Positions 1 through 7,512 of a DNA stretch of 7,792 nt are shown piece by piece. Each line of letters opens with the position of its first letter. Within the stretch, counting starts at the first letter, position 1. The translations under genes and the position numbers were made by a program. The DNA is from CAYSND01 sp964642235 (GTDB lineage: Bacteria; Bacteroidota; Bacteroidia; Bacteroidales; UBA932), in assembly GCA_964642235.1 (NCBI GenBank), contig CAZXOP010000089.1, positions 1 through 7,792 on the forward strand. The letters run 5' to 3'. The notes beneath the pieces are model-generated. The model made no database searches, was not told where the DNA came from, and saw nothing but the letters and a program-made list of their open reading frames with translations.

Positions 1-1
1 A

Positions 2-121
2 CTTGTCTTCTCCGGAGTCTGCCTTTTGATAGCCTCTATATCGGTATTGTTCGTTGATGATAAAGACGACCCTGTTCAGTTGAAACTTTTTAAAAATAAA
101 ATATATTATCCTAAAAATTAA
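2..121 (+). CDS. C-terminal end of a membrane protein, possibly an MFS sugar permease (5' truncated)
   Basis: An open frame enters from the left edge and ends at a TAA at 119-121, giving 39 residues. The first part is a hydrophobic stretch (LVFSGVCLLIASISVLF) that looks like a last transmembrane helix. It is followed by an acidic cluster (VDDKDD) and a short basic tail. That layout suits the cytoplasmic end of a major facilitator transporter. Maltose/maltodextrin permeases of this kind are often found beside Sus-type genes in Bacteroidota, so an inner-membrane sugar permease is a reasonable guess. Identity from 39 residues is weak, and another membrane protein is equally possible. The stop is 27 nt before susC on the same strand, and I find no clear Bacteroidota promoter (TTG ... 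TAnnTTTG) between them, which hints at co-transcription. Confidence 0.5.
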   Translation, partial: LVFSGVCLLIASISVLFVDDKDDPVQLKLFKNKIYYPKN

Positions 122-148
122 TTATCTATCCATTAAGCAGTTATTAAT

Positions 149-2893
149 ATGAAAAGATTGATGACATTGTTAATCTCTATTACGATTCTCTCCCTATCGA
201 GCGCTTACGCTCAATACGTGGCGAGAGGGGTGGTCGTTGATGCCAACGGACCTATTATAGGGGTTGCGGTTCTCGAAAAGGGAACAACAAATGGTACGGA
301 AACCGATTTAGACGGGCGTTTTGCTCTGACTGTATCGAAAGAAAATGCCGTACTTGAATTTAGTTTTATAGGTTACAAAACCTTTACTACGCTTGCGTCT
401 CAAGCATCCAGAGTGGTGCTTCAAGAAGATTCGCAGTACCTTGAAGAGGTAGTGGTAATCGGTTACGGTACTGTTCGCAAAAGCGACATGACCGGTTCAG
501 TTGTAGCCATTAAAGCGGAAGACTTAAACAGAGGTGCAATAACTTCTCCCGACCAGATGTTGCTCGGGAAAGTTTCAGGACTTCTTGTTACTCCTGCTAC
601 CGGACAGCCGGGAGCATCGGCGACTATTCGTATTCGTGGTGCCGCCTCTCTTAATGCCTCTAATGATCCTCTTATAGTAATAGACGGTGTCCCTGTTACG
701 GGTGACGGAGGTGCAGGGATGGGAAATCCATTGGCATCTGTAAACCCTAACGACATAGAGAGCTATTCTGTATTGAAAGATGCTTCTGCAACTGCCATTT
801 ATGGTTCAAGAGCATCAAATGGTGTTATTATAATTACCACTAAAAAGGGGACTTCAGGAGGCTCGTCCAAACTACTTAATGTAGCTTATAATTCGAGTTA
901 TACTGTAAAACAGAATACTTCTATGCTTCAAATGATGTCAGGGGATGAGTTTCGTAATTTTATGACTACTACCTATCCCGGTAATGCAACTATTGCTTCC
1001 CTACTAGGGACTGCTTCTACAAACTGGCAGAAGGAGATTTATAGACTTGCATTTAACACTGACCAGAGTTTATCTGTTTATGGTGGAGGAAAAGGGTTTC
1101 CTTTCCGCTTAAGTTTGGGTTATAACCTTGACCAAGCCACCCTTAAAGTGGGGGACAATTCGAGGGCAAACGTAGACTTATCTCTCTCTCCTAAATTCTT
1201 CGATAATCATTTATCAGTTAATATGAATGTAAAAGGGGTTTACCAGACTACTCTTTGGAGTAGCGGTGGAGCAGTTGGTGGTGCATTAGCATTTGACCCT
1301 ACCAAACCTACCCATTTCGACAATGATCCCACTAAACCCTATTTCAACTGGTTGAATGGAGACGGAAGTGCAAACACCATGTCGAGTGTTAACCCCCTTT
1401 CATCTATTTATGACTTTAAGGATAGGGGTACCACTCTTCGCTCTATCGGGAATTTACAGTTGGATTATAAAGTTCACGGTTTTGAAGACCTAAGTGCAAA
1501 TATTAATCTTGGTTATGATATTGCAAAGACAAATGGAGAAAAGTATAATGAACTAGGTTCTATTTTAGCGATGAGGTCTTCTCTCGATCTCTATTCTCAG
1601 TATAAAAACTACAACTCAAATACTCTATTAGAGGCTTATCTAAATTACAAACATGACTTTAGAAACTCTAATCTTAATGTTATGGCCGGTTACTCTTGGC
1701 AGCATAACTTTATACAGTTTGATGAGACACAGTTTTATAATAAAGAGCCTCGCGGACAAGAGACAGATCTATATTTCAAGGCACCATCAAATGCTAAAGA
1801 GTATTATCTTCTCTCTTTCTTCGGCAGACTTAATTACTCGATAGCTTCAAAGTATCTCTTTACTTTTACTCTTCGTGATGACGCCTCTTCACGTTTTAGT
1901 AAGGCAAATCGCTGGGGACTTTTCCCTTCAGCAGCATTTGCTTGGAATATAGGAAACGAGAGCTTCTTAAAGGGGAGCAAATCAGTTTCTGCTCTTAAAT
2001 TCAGACTTGGTTGGGGACGTACAGGGCAGCAGGATATAGGGAGCGACTATTATCCCTACCTTGCCCGTTATATTAAATCTTCTGCTTTGACTATGATGTA
2101 TTATATGGGTGGAGGAAATTATCACTATACCCTTGCTCCTTTGGCTTATAATGCAAATCTAAAATGGGAGACCACAGAGACATATAATGTAGGACTTGAC
2201 TACGGGTTCTTAAAGGACAGAGTAACAGGGAGCGTTGAGGCATATTACAGATATACCTATGACCTTCTAAACGTTATCTCTACTCCTCTCGGCTCTAACT
2301 TCGGCAACTCGATTATTTCCAATATCGGAAATATGCAGAATAAAGGGGTTGAGTTTTCAGTTAATGTTATTCCNNNNNNNNNNNNNNNNNNNNNNNNNNN
2401 NNNNNNNNNNNNNNNNNNNNNNNNNNNNNNNNNNNNNNNNNNNNNNNNNNNNNNNNNNNNNNNNNNNNNNNNNTCATATAAGAATTGGGATTTTGGATTT
2501 AATGGACACGGCTCTATCGGGAACTATGTTATCAATAGAGTAGCTATGGGGTATGCTACCTCATATAGCGATGACTTTAATAAAGGTTATCTAAATAATC
2601 TTTCTTCTCATTATTTAATCCCCGGATGGACGGCTGCAATGGAGAACAATCAGAAATACTCTGATATGTTTATCGAAAATGCCTCCTTCTTTAGATTAGA
2701 TGATATAAACTTGGGATATACTTTTAAACCTAAAAACAATGCTAAGATTCGTGTTGCAGCATCAGTTCAAAATGTGTTTGTAATAACCAAGTATAGAGGA
2801 CTTGATCCTGAAATAGTCTCTATGGATGGAGTTGATAATAATATTATCCCACGTCCTCGTCTCTATACATTACGTTTAAGCATTAACTTCTAA
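149..2893 (+). CDS. susC: SusC-like TonB-dependent outer-membrane starch oligosaccharide transporter (internal assembly gap)
   Basis: SusC-family proteins import maltooligosaccharides across the outer membrane using TonB energy, with SusD as the lid. Residues 1-21 are a type I signal peptide with cleavage after AYA. Residues about 23-95 form the carboxypeptidase-regulatory-like domain (VVVDANGPIIGV; TDLDGRF; FSFIGYKT). A TonB-box-like segment, EEVVVIGYG, lies at 99-107. The plug follows, with the SusC/RagA signatures TIRIRGAASLNAS, PLIVIDGVP and VLKDASATAIYGSRASNGVI (from 208). The rest is beta-barrel, ending in LRLSINF with a terminal Phe, as outer-membrane barrels do. There is no STN domain, so anti-sigma signalling is not expected. 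A 100-N gap lies after residue 742. The 880 sequenced residues are short of the roughly 1000 usual for the family, so part of the barrel is missing from the assembly and not necessarily from the gene. The starch assignment comes from the neighbouring susG. The ATG at 149 is chosen because the signal peptide begins directly there. Confidence 0.95.
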   Translation: MKRLMTLLISITILSLSSAYAQYVARGVVVDANGPIIGVAVLEKGTTNGTETDLDGRFALTVSKENAVLEFSFIGYKTFTTLASQASRVVLQEDSQYLEEVVVIGYGTVRKSDMTGSVVAIKAEDLNRGAITSPDQMLLGKVSGLLVTPATGQPGASATIRIRGAASLNASNDPLIVIDGVPVTGDGGAGMGNPLASVNPNDIESYSVLKDASATAIYGSRASNGVIIITTKKGTSGGSSKLLNVAYNSSYTVKQNTSMLQMMSGDEFRNFMTTTYPGNATIASLLGTASTNWQKEIYRLAFNTDQSLSVYGGGKGFPFRLSLGYNLDQATLKVGDNSRANVDLSLSPKFFDNHLSVNMNVKGVYQTTLWSSGGAVGGALAFDPTKPTHFDNDPTKPYFNWLNGDGSANTMSSVNPLSSIYDFKDRGTTLRSIGNLQLDYKVHGFEDLSANINLGYDIAKTNGEKYNELGSILAMRSSLDLYSQYKNYNSNTLLEAYLNYKHDFRNSNLNVMAGYSWQHNFIQFDETQFYNKEPRGQETDLYFKAPSNAKEYYLLSFFGRLNYSIASKYLFTFTLRDDASSRFSKANRWGLFPSAAFAWNIGNESFLKGSKSVSALKFRLGWGRTGQQDIGSDYYPYLARYIKSSALTMMYYMGGGNYHYTLAPLAYNANLKWETTETYNVGLDYGFLKDRVTGSVEAYYRYTYDLLNVISTPLGSNFGNSIISNIGNMQNKGVEFSVNVIXXXXXXXXXXXXXXXXXXXXXXXXXXXXXXXXXXSYKNWDFGFNGHGSIGNYVINRVAMGYATSYSDDFNKGYLNNLSSHYLIPGWTAAMENNQKYSDMFIENASFFRLDDINLGYTFKPKNNAKIRVAASVQNVFVITKYRGLDPEIVSMDGVDNNIIPRPRLYTLRLSINF
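2374..2473. other. Assembly gap of 100 Ns inside susC
   Basis: This is a run of exactly 100 undetermined bases, a conventional placeholder for a gap of unknown size. The susC frame happens to stay open across it, so if there is no frameshift the true length is 1 more than a multiple of 3. The flanks (GVEFSVNVIP before, SYKNWDFGFN after) are normally separated by about 100 residues in SusC-family proteins, so the real gap is probably nearer 300 bases. Confidence 0.97.
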
Positions 2894-2897
2894 TAAA

Positions 2898-4586
2898 ATG
2901 GTAGAAATGAAAAAAGTAATTAAAAACATATTTGTTGCGGCTACATTATCAGTGTTTTTGTTCTCCTCTTGTGTGAACGATTTGAATACTCTGCCGCTTA
3001 ATGAGACAGACTCTACCTCTGAAACTGCATACGTGGATGAAGCGAGCTATTTAAGTGGCTTAACATACATTTATGGTTATTGGGCTTTAGTAAGCCAGGG
3101 CGATCCAGGTTCTTCCGACATAGCTGTGAGTGATGCAGGACAGAGCGAACTTTGTCGTATGTACATGGTTCTAAACGAACTTTCAACTGACTCATTTAAG
3201 ATAATCTGGGGGGATAACTACATTAATCCTATCCAGTATCATAAATGGACTTCTGCCGATAACGAGGCGATAATTGCAGTTTATACTCGTTGTATGAAGG
3301 GGATTACTCTTGCAAACGAGTATCTGATTCAAACCTCCCCTACAAAACTTTCTGAAAGGGGTCATACTGCTTTTGCAGATAAAATCGAGGTTTACCGTGC
3401 GGAAGCGAGGGTACATAGAGCATTGTTCTATTACCTGTTGCTCGATCTCTTTGGAAACCCTCCTTTTGCTACCGAAGAAAATATTGGAGGTGACCTTCCC
3501 AAACAGATTGGACGTGCCGGTCTTTATGCCTGGATTGAGACAGAGTTATTAGATCTTGCAAGTGATGCTTCAAAGCTCCCTAATAAGAGCGAAGTGGTAT
3601 ATCCGAGAGTTAATAAAGGGGCTGCATTGGCCATCTTGGCAAGAATGTACCTGAATGCTGAGGTTTATACAGGAAAAGCAGAGTGGCAGAAGGCTAAAAC
3701 TACTGCGAAGCAAGTTATTGAGATGGGATATGTTCTTCATCCTAATTATCAGCAACTCTTTATGCAGGACAATACCACAAACGGTGCGGCAGCAAATGAG
3801 TTTATTTATGGAATTTCCTATGATAAAGATAAAACTCAAAGCTGGGGAGGTACCACTCACCTGGTTTCAGCAACTTTAAGTTCTGCAGCAAATAGTGCTA
3901 TCGGCGCAGCCGTTGTAGGCCCCGGCAAACTTATAAACCCTGAAAACTGGAACGGATATCACGTGGCTGCTGATTATGTTAAGAGGTTTGAACTTAACGG
4001 AGTTGAGTGGGGTGCCACGACAGGATTCGGTTATAATCGTGCAACAAGCGATAAACGCGCATTCTTCTATAATATAGGTTCCACAGAGAAATTTGACAAT
4101 ACCACTACCGATACAGGTTGGAGATGTTGGAAGTTCTCCGGACTTTCATCGAATGGGACTGCTGTTTCTGACGCAGTATCTAATTACAAATTCTCCTCTA
4201 TTGACTTCCCTGTTTTCCGTTTAGCCGAGATGTATCTTATCTATGCTGAAGCAGATGCTCGTTTAAATAACGGAGTAGTAACAGATGCAGTAGCTAAAGG
4301 GTATATTAATCAGCTTCGCGCCCGTGCCGGTGTTACAGGCACTACTCCTGCCACTCTTACATTAGACTGGTTATTAGATGAGAGAGCAAGAGAACTTATG
4401 TGGGAGGGCCATAGACGTACCGACTTAATTCGCTATGGCTATTTTACCTCTATGTCATTCCCTTGGACACTTAAAGGGGGAGTTATGAATGGTAAGGTCT
4501 CTCTTCCAAATTACCGCACAGTATATCCTATTATTTTAAGTGATATAAATGCAAACCCAGAATTGGTTCAAAATTTCGGGTATTAA
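2898..4586 (+). CDS. susD: SusD-like surface starch-binding lipoprotein
   Basis: SusD is an outer-membrane lipoprotein that sits on SusC as a hinged lid and delivers bound glycan to it. The 562-residue product has a lipoprotein signal peptide with lipobox LFSSC and the lipidated Cys at residue 25. The mature start, VNDLNTLPLN, is typical of the family. The N-terminal SusD-like domain contains helical TPR-like repeats (for example RAEARVHRALFYYLLLDLFG). The C-terminal SusD/RagB domain shows FPVFRLAEMYLIYAEADARL near residue 437 and LDERARELMWEGHRRTDLIR near 494. The protein ends in the typical ANPELVQNFGY. It starts 4 nt after the susC stop, so the two are surely co-transcribed and probably translationally coupled. 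A second ATG at 2907 (MKKVIKN) gives an equally good signal peptide and may be the true start. Length is normal and no damage is visible. Starch as ligand is inferred from context. Confidence 0.95.
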   Translation: MVEMKKVIKNIFVAATLSVFLFSSCVNDLNTLPLNETDSTSETAYVDEASYLSGLTYIYGYWALVSQGDPGSSDIAVSDAGQSELCRMYMVLNELSTDSFKIIWGDNYINPIQYHKWTSADNEAIIAVYTRCMKGITLANEYLIQTSPTKLSERGHTAFADKIEVYRAEARVHRALFYYLLLDLFGNPPFATEENIGGDLPKQIGRAGLYAWIETELLDLASDASKLPNKSEVVYPRVNKGAALAILARMYLNAEVYTGKAEWQKAKTTAKQVIEMGYVLHPNYQQLFMQDNTTNGAAANEFIYGISYDKDKTQSWGGTTHLVSATLSSAANSAIGAAVVGPGKLINPENWNGYHVAADYVKRFELNGVEWGATTGFGYNRATSDKRAFFYNIGSTEKFDNTTTDTGWRCWKFSGLSSNGTAVSDAVSNYKFSSIDFPVFRLAEMYLIYAEADARLNNGVVTDAVAKGYINQLRARAGVTGTTPATLTLDWLLDERARELMWEGHRRTDLIRYGYFTSMSFPWTLKGGVMNGKVSLPNYRTVYPIILSDINANPELVQNFGY

Positions 4587-4611
4587 TAGTAATTTATAAA
4601 GAATAAAGATT

Positions 4612-5718
4612 ATGAAATATCTAAAATATATTATAATGTCGGTGGCTCTGATTCTCTTCTTCTCCTCTTGTGAGATGAATATTGAGAAAGTCAAGCTTGC
4701 TCCAAAGAGTGAATTTAAAGCTCCGACTTTAAGTGCCATGGCGAACGTTATCATCAATGCTGATAACGTCTCCTCAGAAGGGGTAATTTTTAACTGGACA
4801 GATGCTAATTTTGGTGCACCGGTTCAAGTTGAATATTCTCTCTATACCACTTTTGGAACAGATACTGCTTTAGTGGGCACCTCCTTTTCTAACTCACTCT
4901 CTATTTCAAAACAAGATTTCAACGGAATTGCTTGTAATGAGATAAAAGTAACTCCTAATACCACTGGGAGTGTTAAATCGTTTCTTGTCGCAAGAGTATA
5001 TGGTACCAATGCAGGTTCGATTAAATCTAATGATGTAGCCTATTCTATTACCACATATAAAGCCCCTCTAAGACCGATGTATATGCCTGGTGCATATCAG
5101 GGATGGAAAGTGGAAAAGGCTAACGAGTTCTGGGAAACTAATGGAGGAACAAACGTATATAATACTCTTATAGACTTAAAACCCTCAGATGCATTTCCTA
5201 ACGATAATTTCACTTATTTCAAGGTTACTTCTGCCAGAAACTGGTCTGAAGGAAACTGGGGGAAAAGTGATATTACACAGGCTTGGACAGGATTTGATGC
5301 CGGTGCAGGGGACTTGTCGATAGATATTGCAGGTGGTAAAACCACTAAATTTATCCTTTCGTTTAATAAGGGTAATATGACCATATCTAAGAAGGATATC
5401 TCTAAGGTCTCTATTATAGGTGCTTTCAATGAGAGTAACGGATGGAGCAATGATGTTGATTTTACTTATGATCCTCTGTTAAACGTTTGGGCAACCACCG
5501 GGGTTACTTTTGCTGCCGGTAAACTTGAGTTTCTTGTCCGTCTAAATGGTAGTTGGGATGATAAGTATGGTGGAGGTGGAAATCCGAGCTTTGATGTGGC
5601 AGGTGGTCTTGAACTTGTAAAAGGTGGCAGCAATTTAGCTGTTCCCTCTGCAGGCACTTATATTATGAAATTATATGGCAATAGAACTCCTTTTGTCATA
5701 GTAATGGAAAAACAGTAA
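4612..5718 (+). CDS. susE: SusE-like surface lipoprotein: Ig-like domain plus two starch-binding modules
   Basis: SusE-type proteins are surface lipoproteins that bind starch chains next to the SusCD transporter and have no catalytic activity. The 368-residue product begins MKYLKYI and has a lipobox FFSSC with Cys20 lipidated. Residues about 36-150 form a SusE-type Ig-like domain (VIFNWTDANFG; VEYSLYTTFG). Two tandem SusE/SusF-type modules follow: about 154-262 (MYMPGAYQGWKV at its start) and about 265-368 (VSIIGAFNESNGW; DVDFTYD). The second carries VRLNGSWDDKYGG, where Arg310 and Trp315 match the Arg plus aromatic arrangement used by SusE/SusF modules to bind alpha-glucan. The length is close to Bacteroides thetaiotaomicron SusE, as I recall it. 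The spacer from susD is 25 nt. The order after susCD and before susG supports the name. These proteins diverge quickly, so orthology rests on position and architecture and not on close identity. Confidence 0.85.
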   Translation: MKYLKYIIMSVALILFFSSCEMNIEKVKLAPKSEFKAPTLSAMANVIINADNVSSEGVIFNWTDANFGAPVQVEYSLYTTFGTDTALVGTSFSNSLSISKQDFNGIACNEIKVTPNTTGSVKSFLVARVYGTNAGSIKSNDVAYSITTYKAPLRPMYMPGAYQGWKVEKANEFWETNGGTNVYNTLIDLKPSDAFPNDNFTYFKVTSARNWSEGNWGKSDITQAWTGFDAGAGDLSIDIAGGKTTKFILSFNKGNMTISKKDISKVSIIGAFNESNGWSNDVDFTYDPLLNVWATTGVTFAAGKLEFLVRLNGSWDDKYGGGGNPSFDVAGGLELVKGGSNLAVPSAGTYIMKLYGNRTPFVIVMEKQ

Positions 5719-5724
5719 CATTTA

Positions 5725-7460
5725 ATGAATATGATTATGAAAGCATTAAAATATATATTCGCAGTTGCCGCATTTGCTTTTGCAGTTGCTTCTTGTCAAG
5801 TAATTGGGGAAGATGCTTTTTCAAAAGCTCCGGTTGCTCCGGAATTGAGTGCGCACTCTGATATTATTCTTACTGCCAACACTATGGCAGAAGAGGTAAA
5901 TTTCTCGTGGAAAAAGGCTCGCTTTATTGAAGGAGAGAGCACTTACAGACTCTATGCAGTTTTTGGAAAAGATACTGCTGTCTTAGCTTCGACCACAAAT
6001 CTCTATTATGTTGCGAAAAAATCAGATTTTAAGACGCTCATTTATCAGAAATTTCCATCTCTCCCTGTAAATGACACTTTTGATATGAATTTCTTTGCCT
6101 CAGTAGCCATGACGAGCGGAGAGATTAAAGGTCCGATGATATCACTCTCTGTATATGCTTATGGTGCAGCAGTTTCCCCTGTTGTAACACCTGCGGCAAC
6201 ACAGGTTGTTCTCGATATGTCAAAGCCTAATGATCCGGTAAAACTACTTACTTGGGAGCCTGCCCGTCTTAAATATAACGAAGCAGTTACTTATAGTATA
6301 TTTCTCCAATACGNNNNNNNNNNNNNNNNNNNNNNNNNNNNNNNNNNNNNNNNNNNNNNNNNNNNNNNNNNNNNNNNNNNNNNNNNNNNNNNNNNNNNNN
6401 NNNNNNNNNNNNNTGGGAAGGTGATTTCGCTATTGGAAACATTACCATTGCTAAATTTGGTGAAGGGGAAAAATACTCTTTTATTCAAGGGAATGGTTCT
6501 ACTACAGGCAACATAGATGCTCCGTCAGGATTTTATAACATTATTTTGAATAGGAAGTTTAATACTCTTCAAATGGTTCAAATCGAGACTCTCGGCATGA
6601 TAGGTTCATTTGCAGCAAGCGAGGGGTGGAGCAAAGATGTCGATATGACTTATGATGCAGCGACTAAGACCTTCACCGCAGACGAGGTGGATCTTAAGAG
6701 AGATGATGAGTTTAAGATTAGAGCCAATCATGACTGGACCCATAGTGCAGGGACCCCTTCTCCCGGGGAGAATAAATTCTCGTTTAATCAAGGTTCCAAC
6801 TATAAATTCTCCGGAGATGATGGTAAATATAAAGTGGTTCTCGATGTTAGCAAAGCTCCATACGTGCTGAAGTTTATTAACCTCTCTTTCCCCGATTTCG
6901 TGGTTATGGCAGGGGACTACTCAGGACACTCTTGGAGTCCTACTAATGATACGAAAGTGTATCATAGGGGTTCCGGTATCTACAAAGGTCCCATTACCAT
7001 GTATAATACTACTTGGGGTTTCAAAGTGGTTAAAAATGGCTCTACTTGGATAGGTGGTAAACTCCAATCAGGTTCTGCCAATAAATTTGACTTAGGTGTG
7101 GATGACAATATGAAGCTCTCCGATGGAACATATTATTGGATAATAGACCTCGCAGGTATGAAAGCCGAGGCTGTTCCTGTTACCAAAGTTGGTTTAATTG
7201 GTGGATTTGAAGGGAGTAGTTGGGGTACAGACATCGAAATGACATTCGATTCGGCAACTCTGAAATACTCCAAATCGCTTACTTTAAATGCGGGAGACGA
7301 GTTTAAATTTAGGTTTAACGGAAGCTGGGATTATAACATAGGAGGAGATCTCTCTGCACTTGTCCATGATGGAGGAAACATTAAAGTTACAGAGGCCGGT
7401 ACCTATGCTATAGTTCTCGACATGGCAAACACCCCTTCTTGTACAGTAACTAAACAATAG
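5725..7460 (+). CDS. susF: SusF-like multimodular starch-binding surface lipoprotein, one gene interrupted by an assembly gap
   Basis: This is a surface alpha-glucan-binding lipoprotein, not an enzyme. The lipobox is VASC with Cys24 lipidated. Residues about 37-149 are an Ig-like domain (VNFSWKKARF; YRLYAVFGKDTA). From residue 151 a second Ig-like domain starts (VVLDMSKPNDP; KLLTWEPARL) and is cut by 100 Ns after residue 196. Beyond the gap the coding frame is shifted by the placeholder length but is open from 6414 to the TAG at 7458. It holds the tail of one binding module (6414-6590) and three more, starting near 6591 (LGMIGSF), 6888 (FPDFVVMAGDYSG) and 7182 (TKVGLIGGF). Two of these carry Arg...Trp binding motifs: KIRANHDW (Arg codon 6720, Trp 6735) and KFRFNGSW (7311, 7326). 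At least 544 residues are sequenced, more than the about 485 of B. thetaiotaomicron SusF. Of the ATGs at 5725, 5731 and 5737, the last aligns best with SusE (MKALKYI versus MKYLKYI). Confidence 0.85.
6314..6413. other. Assembly gap of 100 Ns inside the susF-like gene
   Basis: This is a run of exactly 100 undetermined bases. The reading frame before it (codon beginning at 6313) and after it (codon beginning at 6414) differ, so a 100-base length cannot be right for an intact gene. The true length should be 2 more than a multiple of 3. The missing part should contain at least the rest of the second Ig-like domain and the front of the first binding module, so it is probably several hundred bases. 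Confidence 0.97.
6591..7457 (+). repeat. Tandem starch-binding modules in SusF (diverged protein-level repeats)
   Basis: Three modules of roughly 92-99 residues follow one another at 6591-6887, 6888-7181 and 7182-7457. The first and third are alike: MIGSF..SEGWSKDVDMTYD against LIGGFEGSSWGTDIEMTFD, then DEFKIRANHDW against DEFKFRFNGSW. Both also resemble the last module of SusE (IIGAFNESNGWSNDVDFTYD; VRLNGSW). The middle one starts VVMAGDYSG and resembles the first SusE module (MYMPGAYQG). Module borders are estimates from these motifs. Confidence 0.7.
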
Positions 7461-7472
7461 ATAGATTATTTT

Positions 7473-7505
7473 GGTTGGTACGGGAGACCGTACCAACCTT
7501 TTTTT
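7473..7505 (+). terminator. Intrinsic terminator between susF and susG
   Basis: A perfect 11-bp stem, GGTTGGTACGG (7473-7483) paired with CCGTACCAACC (7488-7498), closes a GAGA tetraloop and is followed by seven Ts (7499-7505). This is a textbook Rho-independent terminator reading rightwards. The other side lacks a T-tract, so it is not bidirectional. It begins 12 nt after the susF stop. The susG start codon lies 7 nt after the last T, so the site may act as a partial terminator or as a 3'-end stabiliser that sets the susF:susG ratio. Confidence 0.92.
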
Positions 7506-7512
7506 ACTTTGT

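Noticed and set aside
463..756. A 97-codon minus-strand open frame within susC
   Set aside because: It is fully antisense to the conserved SusC plug domain, whose strong protein constraint explains the open shadow frame.
4745..4769. A perfect 9-bp inverted repeat with a 7-nt loop (ACGTTATCA / TGATAACGT) inside the susE-like gene
   Set aside because: It lies wholly in coding sequence for the Ig-like domain, has no T-tract, and one such short palindrome is not surprising in nearly 8 kb.
6546..7460. A separate 304-residue protein starting at TTG 6546
   Set aside because: The same frame is open back to 6414 and encodes SusF-type sequence, and the product would lack a signal peptide. It is the 3' part of the gapped susF gene.
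7505..7511. TACTTTG just before the susG start, resembling the Bacteroidota -7 element TAnnTTTG
   Set aside because: It is one base short of the consensus, there is no TTG at the usual spacing upstream, and transcription would begin inside or after the start codon.
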